Source: Chitinispirillales bacterium
GTDB taxonomy: Bacteria; Fibrobacterota; Chitinivibrionia; Chitinivibrionales; Chitinispirillaceae
Direction of reading: 5' to 3'
DNA length: 64,000 bases
Assembly: GCA_031254105.1 (NCBI GenBank)
Contig: JAIRVB010000043.1
Location: 1 to 64,000 of the forward strand
Every line of letters begins with the position of its first letter. Position 1 is the stretch's first letter. Shown piece after piece: positions 60,174 through 64,000 of the stretch. Position numbers and translations under genes: made by a program. A model generated the notes under the pieces. It saw nothing but the letters and a program-made list of their open reading frames with translations, had not been told where the DNA came from and did no database searches.

Positions 60174-60407
60174 ATGGCTAAGGGAACTATGTCTATCAGT
60201 GAGAAGTTAGATATTTCAATGAGGGCTATAGCTTTAAAAAAAGCAGGGGATAGGGAGGGATATGACCGTCTTATGAAAACACTTCCCCTGCCCCCCTACA
60301 TAGCAAAGGTTACTAAAGAAAAAGAGGGGCTTGATGTTCTATTGAATAGTGGGTGGAATTTGAGTGAAGTTGAGGCTGAGTTTGGAGCTGAGTGGCTTAA
60401 GAAATAG
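60174..60407 (+). CDS. Small conserved hypothetical protein of accessory DNA
   Basis: 77 residues, preceded by GGAGG nine bases upstream. SISEKLDISMRAIALKKAGD, EGYDRLMKTLPLPPYIAKVT and SGWNLSEVEAEFGAEWLKK form a compact helical protein. I recall similar small proteins in termite-gut spirochaetes and Fibrobacterota, always upstream of a larger partner that overlaps the end. The role is unknown; the pairing and overlap look toxin-antitoxin-like but nothing proves that. Confidence 0.6.
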   Translation: MAKGTMSISEKLDISMRAIALKKAGDREGYDRLMKTLPLPPYIAKVTKEKEGLDVLLNSGWNLSEVEAEFGAEWLKK

Positions 60408-60933
60408 AATTTACGAAGCGGCGGCTCATATTGATTATGGCCGCAAAGGTTTCGCTGTCAGAGGAAAGGAACTGGAAGGGCGCATCGCTTACGAAGATGG
60501 TATTGCCGAGGCTTTTGACGCTTTCAGTCAGGCACAAATGTCCGCTGATCCTAAAATCATTTTTTTAGCCGAATACTATTTTTTATCTCAGGAGCTTGAA
60601 CTTTGCGATGAAAGAGACAAAAACGCTTCGGCCAGCATTAAATCTGCTATTGAAAGTTTTGATGAAGCGCTTCTTTGTCTTGAAGTTGTAGAAAACCACT
60701 CAGGCTATAAATTGGCTGAAAAAACTCATTCTCAACGCAGTAAATACCGTATACAGGGATTTCCACGAGATGCCTTTCACCTTGCTTGCGCTTCTCACCG
60801 TACACGTCTTAAAAACAGTTTAAGCGCAATCGGCATAGACCCTATAGAGAAATCACTGTTAGAACAACGCCGCTTAAACCTCACTACAGCGCAAAACAGC
60901 TATACCAAAAAGCAAAGACTTGCGCTCAAATAA
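60364..60933 (+). CDS. Hypothetical helical protein, partner of the preceding gene
   Basis: 189 residues from a GTG at 60364, overlapping the previous gene by 44 bases; an alternative start is not obvious. It is all-helical and charged, with a repeated Ala-rich pattern (AYEDGIAEAFDAFSQAQMSA, SASIKSAIESFDEALLCLEV) and a basic end (AFHLACASHRTRLKNSLSAI). No catalytic motif or membrane segment is seen. The overlap suggests translational coupling with the 77-residue protein. Function unknown. Confidence 0.55.
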   Translation: MKLRLSLELSGLRNRIYEAAAHIDYGRKGFAVRGKELEGRIAYEDGIAEAFDAFSQAQMSADPKIIFLAEYYFLSQELELCDERDKNASASIKSAIESFDEALLCLEVVENHSGYKLAEKTHSQRSKYRIQGFPRDAFHLACASHRTRLKNSLSAIGIDPIEKSLLEQRRLNLTTAQNSYTKKQRLALK

Positions 60934-61099
60934 AACTCCTGCTTCCCACCGCCTTTTTATATTTCCTCTTAACCTTGGCCAAAAACCTGCCCCTGCTCCC
61001 AACGTCAACTCCACTATTCTTTAAGTCCCGGTAAAGCCTGTCTACCTCTCCCTCCACCCTGTCAACTGTGCGGCGGAAACTTGCTCGGACAATCTGAAC
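60926..61099 (-). pseudogene. C-terminal relic of an unknown basic protein
   Basis: In the minus frame, RRTVDRVEGEVDRLYRDLKN then VGSRGRFLAKVKRKYKKAVG and SRSFI reads smoothly with natural composition, but an in-frame stop precedes it and there is no start. It converges tail-to-tail with the plus gene ending at 60933. A shorter homologous stretch lies at about 59975-60015. Possibly the end of a relaxase- or phage-type protein; the family is not identified. Confidence 0.4.
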
Positions 61100-61278
61100 T
61101 CAATTTAGGCTTTGAAAGCATACCCACCGAAGAACCTATCGTAAATAATACCCTGTTTAATTTTGCTGAAACCAAAGCGGCAAAAACTGAAAATGTAAAG
61201 AAACCTAAACCGTGTAAATTTACAAAGTCGTTTTTGAACGCGCTGTATAACGAACCCAAACAAACGTCTTTATCTTGA
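61081..61278 (+). CDS. Short hypothetical protein, possibly 5'-truncated
   Basis: 65 residues with a TTG start and no good ribosome binding site; Lys/Pro/Thr-rich (ETKAAKTENVKKPKPCKFTK, SFLNALYNEPKQTS). It directly precedes the three accessory genes to 62149 in the same orientation. Composition is protein-like, but it may be only the end of a larger lost gene, such as those in integrative elements. Confidence 0.4.
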   Translation: MLGQSELNLGFESIPTEEPIVNNTLFNFAETKAAKTENVKKPKPCKFTKSFLNALYNEPKQTSLS

Positions 61279-61291
61279 GAGGAAACTGGAG

Positions 61292-61534
61292 ATGACAATC
61301 GAGGAAGTAATCAACCAGTTGCGCGGTTTAGCGGAAGACAGGAAATCATTTTTCCATAATGACAATGACCCGCTCAGAGAAGATGAAATCTTTCGTGAAG
61401 ACCACGAAGCCCTTACAATCGCAGTAAAATTGATTGTGACTTTAAGCAAGGCCGCAAACGACTATAAAACAATAATTGGAGAAAGGATGTATAAAAAAGA
61501 TGAAAAACGGAATAAACTATCACGAAGAATATAA
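61292..61534 (+). CDS. Hypothetical accessory protein
   Basis: 80 residues; a GAGAGGAAAC eleven bases upstream supports the ATG. The protein is acidic and helical: TIEEVINQLRGLAEDRKSFF, REDHEALTIAVKLIVTLSKA. The pattern resembles small proteins of conjugative elements and prophages that start with a helical EEVI.QL segment. Overlaps the next gene by 35 bases. Confidence 0.55.
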   Translation: MTIEEVINQLRGLAEDRKSFFHNDNDPLREDEIFREDHEALTIAVKLIVTLSKAANDYKTIIGERMYKKDEKRNKLSRRI

Positions 61535-61748
61535 AACCGTACTGCGCATTCAAAAGCTGTTAGACAAAGCGCGTGATTTAGGCAACAGCTTGCCGGATGA
61601 TGTACAGTTTGAATTGTCACAGTATCACAGCGGCAACGCAACGCTTACACACTGTACCCGTTGGGGCTTACAGGCTGCGGAAGAGATGCTGGAAGACTGG
61701 CAAAAAATTACGGCGGAACTTCAACAAAACGGAAACGCAAAACTATAA
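61500..61748 (+). CDS. Hypothetical accessory protein
   Basis: 82 residues from ATG 61500. Helical and polar: NYHEEYKTVLRIQKLLDKAR, SLPDDVQFELSQYHSGNATL, WGLQAAEEMLEDWQKITAEL. No family name known to me. It lies between another small accessory gene and a DUF6876 gene, an order typical of integrative elements in gut bacteria. A TTG start 24 bases upstream is possible. Confidence 0.55.
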   Translation: MKNGINYHEEYKTVLRIQKLLDKARDLGNSLPDDVQFELSQYHSGNATLTHCTRWGLQAAEEMLEDWQKITAELQQNGNAKL

Positions 61749-61777
61749 TTCTAATAAACATAGGAGAACTTTTTAAA

Positions 61778-62149
61778 ATGACACAACAGGAAATCAAAGA
61801 GCAATTAGCGCAATAATATGGGACAGAAAACTACTACCGTTATAGACTTCTTGGAGTTGACGCAATGTATACGGACGGAATACGGGAGATGGCGCAATTA
61901 TGCAAAGCTTACTGGTTGATAGACGCTATTATGAGTTATCAGCGCGGTTTGAAAAATGAAGAGTTTCAGGGATGGACGTTAAAGAAAACCAAGTACAAAA
62001 CCAAAGATTGTTTTTACTGGCTTTTAAAGTGTACAGACGGTAACGGGAATGTTTTACGCAAGCAAGAGATAATATTATCCGACTTCCCGCTTGATGAGAT
62101 AAAACTGTATTTCATAGACAACGTACTGCTGCTTTCGAGTGAATATTAA
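61778..62149 (+). pseudogene. DUF6876 family protein with an in-frame stop
   Basis: From ATG 61778 (TAGGAGAACTTTTTAAA upstream) it reads TQQEIKEQLAQ, then a TAA at 61814-61816, and continues in the same frame YGTENYYRYRLLGVD, YTDGIREMAQLCKAYWLIDA, SDFPLDEIKLYFIDNVLLLS, SEY. This is a complete DUF6876 protein (about 123 residues) but for the nonsense codon, where family members have Phe or similar between Gln and Tyr. A truncated form could start at ATG 61865. DUF6876 proteins belong to mobile elements and have no known role. Confidence 0.7.
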
Positions 62150-62266
62150 GAACGGGACGGGTGGGAATAGAAATAAATAGATTAAAAGTTCAAATGGGTA
62201 TAAGTATTCATTTTTAAGATTTTCTAAAATCAAGCAATGTTCTTTATATTTTTAGCATCAAATACT

Positions 62267-62301
62267 AAAAAAAGCCGTGTCATTTGTGGCACGGCTTTTT
62301 T
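62267..62301 (+). terminator. Rho-independent terminator
   Basis: GCCGTGTC-ATTTGT-GGCACGGC (one G-U pair) flanked by A7 before and T7 after: a bidirectional intrinsic terminator closing the accessory genes, 118 bases past the DUF6876 stop. Confidence 0.85.
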
Positions 62302-62697
62302 ATTCCACTTGTGTCAACACAAGAAATTTATCCAATATTTTGATTGATTCATTTATAGCCATAATCCACCCCTGTAAAGACTCCTTTTTCTCTTTTTATC
62401 TATCTTAACTCCGAATAATATAATACGCAATAAAGTATATTTAATATAAGCTGATTTGAAAAACGAAACTGTTAAAAAAGTGTGTACGGGGCCGTGTATC
62501 ATGGTTATAGTGATTTTATAGTGACTTGATTAACCAGTGCAAGGTTTCAAGCCGATGTATATTGTTGAGTATCAAGGTGTTACGGAAAAGGCCCAATTAA
62601 TTAGTATCGTATTTTTAATAATCACTTATTTTCAAACGTAGTCATCAGTTAAAAAAGTTTACGATATACTTCTTGCGCCCGCAAGAAGTAAAAATAC
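62302..62697. other. Spacer upstream of lepB
   Basis: No gene recognised. A+T-rich, with a small hairpin at 62673-62687 (CTTGCGCCCGCAAG) next to the lepB ribosome binding site, where it could influence translation. A promoter for lepB presumably lies within the last 150 bases. Confidence 0.4.
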
Positions 62698-62708
62698 GGA
62701 GGATACCT

Positions 62709-63806
62709 TTGTCACAACCGCAACCGCAGCAACAAACCGCCGGCAGAACCGAAAAAGCCGGCATTTTACGTTTTTTTAGGGAGATGGGCAGCGCACTCGT
62801 TATGGCACTCATCGCCATAGTGTACATTATTCAGGCGTTTCAAATACCCACAGGATCAATGGAAAACAGCCTGCTTGTGGGAGACTTTCTGCTTGGACTC
62901 AAGTTTGTTTACGGCGCTCCAATTGTTCCTTTTTCGCAGGAGCTTGGCATTACTAAAAGATTCCCCGCTGTGACTAAACCCAAACCTGGCGATGTTGTGA
63001 TCTTCAAATATCCCGGCACAGACAGCAAAGACTACATTAAGCGCATAGTTGCGGGACCGGGCGATGTTGTAGAGATACGGGGCAACACTAAGCTGCTTGT
63101 AAACAATAAGGAGATAAAACTACCGCCAAAGGGCAAATATACCGGACAAAGCAGACCGGATCCGCGTATAACAAACTTTGCCCCCCTGTACATTCCCGCA
63201 AAAGGGTATGTGATTACCCCTGATACTCTGCCCCTGAGAGAATTTCTGTTTTTTAAGCATCTTGTGCATCAGGAAAATCCTACCAAGAAGGTGAACATGC
63301 ATTTTGACCTCTACCTTGATGGTGAGCTCTCTAACAGTACACCCTTTAACTTTAACGGCGCGCGCGTCTCGCTTCAGGATTTACAGAGCGGAAAACTAAC
63401 GTATCACAATGAAATGACACGCAGAACAGAAACGTTTGACTTTAACCGATTTGATGACTGGACTATACTCGACTATTTTATTGAAGTGATCCGCAGAAAT
63501 TTTCCCGATAAAAAAGTTGAAATCAGTAAGAAGCTGTTCTTGGATAGCAAGCGTGTAGAAAGTTATACTGTACGTTTTGACAACTACTTTATGATCGGCG
63601 ACAACCGCGACAACTCAATGGATTCACGCTACTGGGGTTATCTCAATCGTAATTTTGTAAAAGCCAAGGCGTTTATTCTCTATTTCTCCTTAGACCGCAC
63701 AGAACCGATATGGAAACTGCCGCTTAACATAAGGTGGGATCGTATTGGTAAACTCATCAGAAACTGGGATGGAGTGTCGGAGACGGATGCGAGGATTAAG
63801 TATTAG
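62709..63806 (+). CDS. lepB: Signal peptidase I
   Basis: 365 residues from TTG 62709, chosen because GGAGG lies six bases upstream; the frame is open for 12 further codons. Membrane helix (ALVMALIAIVYIIQAF) then the catalytic Ser50 in QIPTGSMENSLL, general-base Lys111 in DYIKRIVAGPGD, and the C-terminal GDNRDNSMDSRYWG. A long insertion between the Lys region and the last box (about 140 residues) is typical of many non-proteobacterial enzymes. Cleaves signal peptides of exported proteins. Confidence 0.93.
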   Translation: MSQPQPQQQTAGRTEKAGILRFFREMGSALVMALIAIVYIIQAFQIPTGSMENSLLVGDFLLGLKFVYGAPIVPFSQELGITKRFPAVTKPKPGDVVIFKYPGTDSKDYIKRIVAGPGDVVEIRGNTKLLVNNKEIKLPPKGKYTGQSRPDPRITNFAPLYIPAKGYVITPDTLPLREFLFFKHLVHQENPTKKVNMHFDLYLDGELSNSTPFNFNGARVSLQDLQSGKLTYHNEMTRRTETFDFNRFDDWTILDYFIEVIRRNFPDKKVEISKKLFLDSKRVESYTVRFDNYFMIGDNRDNSMDSRYWGYLNRNFVKAKAFILYFSLDRTEPIWKLPLNIRWDRIGKLIRNWDGVSETDARIKY

Positions 63807-63858
63807 AGTTGAATATCTACTATAGTCATTCAACTTAAAAATAACTTTACTAACGCGG

Positions 63859-63928
63859 AAAACAGATGGCGGAATGCGGAAATAATTGAATTTCGATGCC
63901 TTTATTTCCGCATTCCGCCATCTGTTTT
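63859..63928. repeat. Perfect 27-bp inverted repeat
   Basis: Arms 63859-63885 and 63902-63928 are exactly complementary over 27 bases (core GGCGGAATGCGGAAATAA) around a 16-base spacer. It lies about 50 bases past lepB. The same core occurs at 14377-14438 and in the MITE-like elements. Followed at 63949-63975 by a truncated CCGTCATCCCCGCGAAGGC repeat. Confidence 0.8.
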
Positions 63929-64000
63929 GAAGTTGAATTAGTATATCCGTCATCCCCGCGAAGGCAGGGCAATATTCTTATTCCGTTATCTTGTTAAGAA

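Overview
The window (about 44% G+C by eye) looks like a chromosome segment from a flagellated member of the Fibrobacterota, possibly a gut Fibromonas- or Chitinivibrio-like lineage. Three things point there: a FISUMP (Fibrobacter succinogenes major paralogous) domain fragment at 97-336, a TIGR02147-family regulator at 58489-59361, and secreted proteins with Fibrobacter-style C-terminal domains. A flagellin and a CheX show that it swims. The 2-oxoacid:ferredoxin oxidoreductase and the giant BadF/HgdC-type ATPase suggest an anaerobe. No rRNA, tRNA, CRISPR array or intact insertion sequence was recognised.

Layout. 1-760: chimeric pseudogene remains. 761-8362 (all minus): metallophosphoesterase, split chromate transporter, ABC-2 exporter pair, aspS, a DUF2442 protein and murA. 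8700-9900: a graveyard with an IS630-like transposase tail, a DUF4276 (TOPRIM-like) gene and its partner ATPase, the last two with internal deletions. 10021-15066: the 1432-residue HgdC-like protein and CheX. 15267-18814: a HEAT lipoprotein and a znuACB zinc importer. 18970-24532: SDR, amidase, then an operon joining a membrane-anchored receiver, an Hpt protein and a two-subunit KorAB enzyme. 25042-30486: an L,D-transpeptidase-like protein and an ExbD-ExbD-AgmX/PglI-VWA operon whose last two products share an unusual glycine-rich module. 30755-34013: a second broken ATPase, a frameshifted XRE regulator, a PD-(D/E)XK transposase-like nuclease and a MarR repressor. The MarR promoter/operator is duplicated in front of the ExbD operon. 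34080-46626: housekeeping genes (PAP2, proS, murB, MBL hydrolase, xer recombinase, HAD, ABC pair, rsgA, fmdB, aminotransferase). 47028-52207: SulP transporter, flagellin, two secreted proteins. 52422-59361: Ser/Thr kinase, inositol-phosphatase-type enzyme, InlB-like repeat protein, lipoprotein and TIGR02147 regulator. 59362-62149: an accessory island of small genes, several broken. 62709-63806: lepB.

Several housekeeping genes carry informative residues. MurA has Asp in place of the catalytic Cys, which predicts fosfomycin resistance. AspRS has the His marker of non-discriminating enzymes, which predicts GatCAB-dependent Asn-tRNA synthesis. ProRS looks like the archaeal/eukaryotic type.

Intergenic space is unusually structured. 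One family is GGGC...GCCC hairpins whose arms differ from copy to copy but stay complementary. Another is a 150-230 bp MITE-like element with conserved ends (18815, 36690, 44464, 44831, partial at 46915). A third is palindromes built on a TTCTGCATT/TTCCGCATT core, including a perfect 27-bp inverted repeat at 63859-63928. The best candidate for a less-described system is the MarR-linked ExbD/AgmX/VWA envelope operon. The rest of the accessory content is mostly decaying defence or mobile genes.
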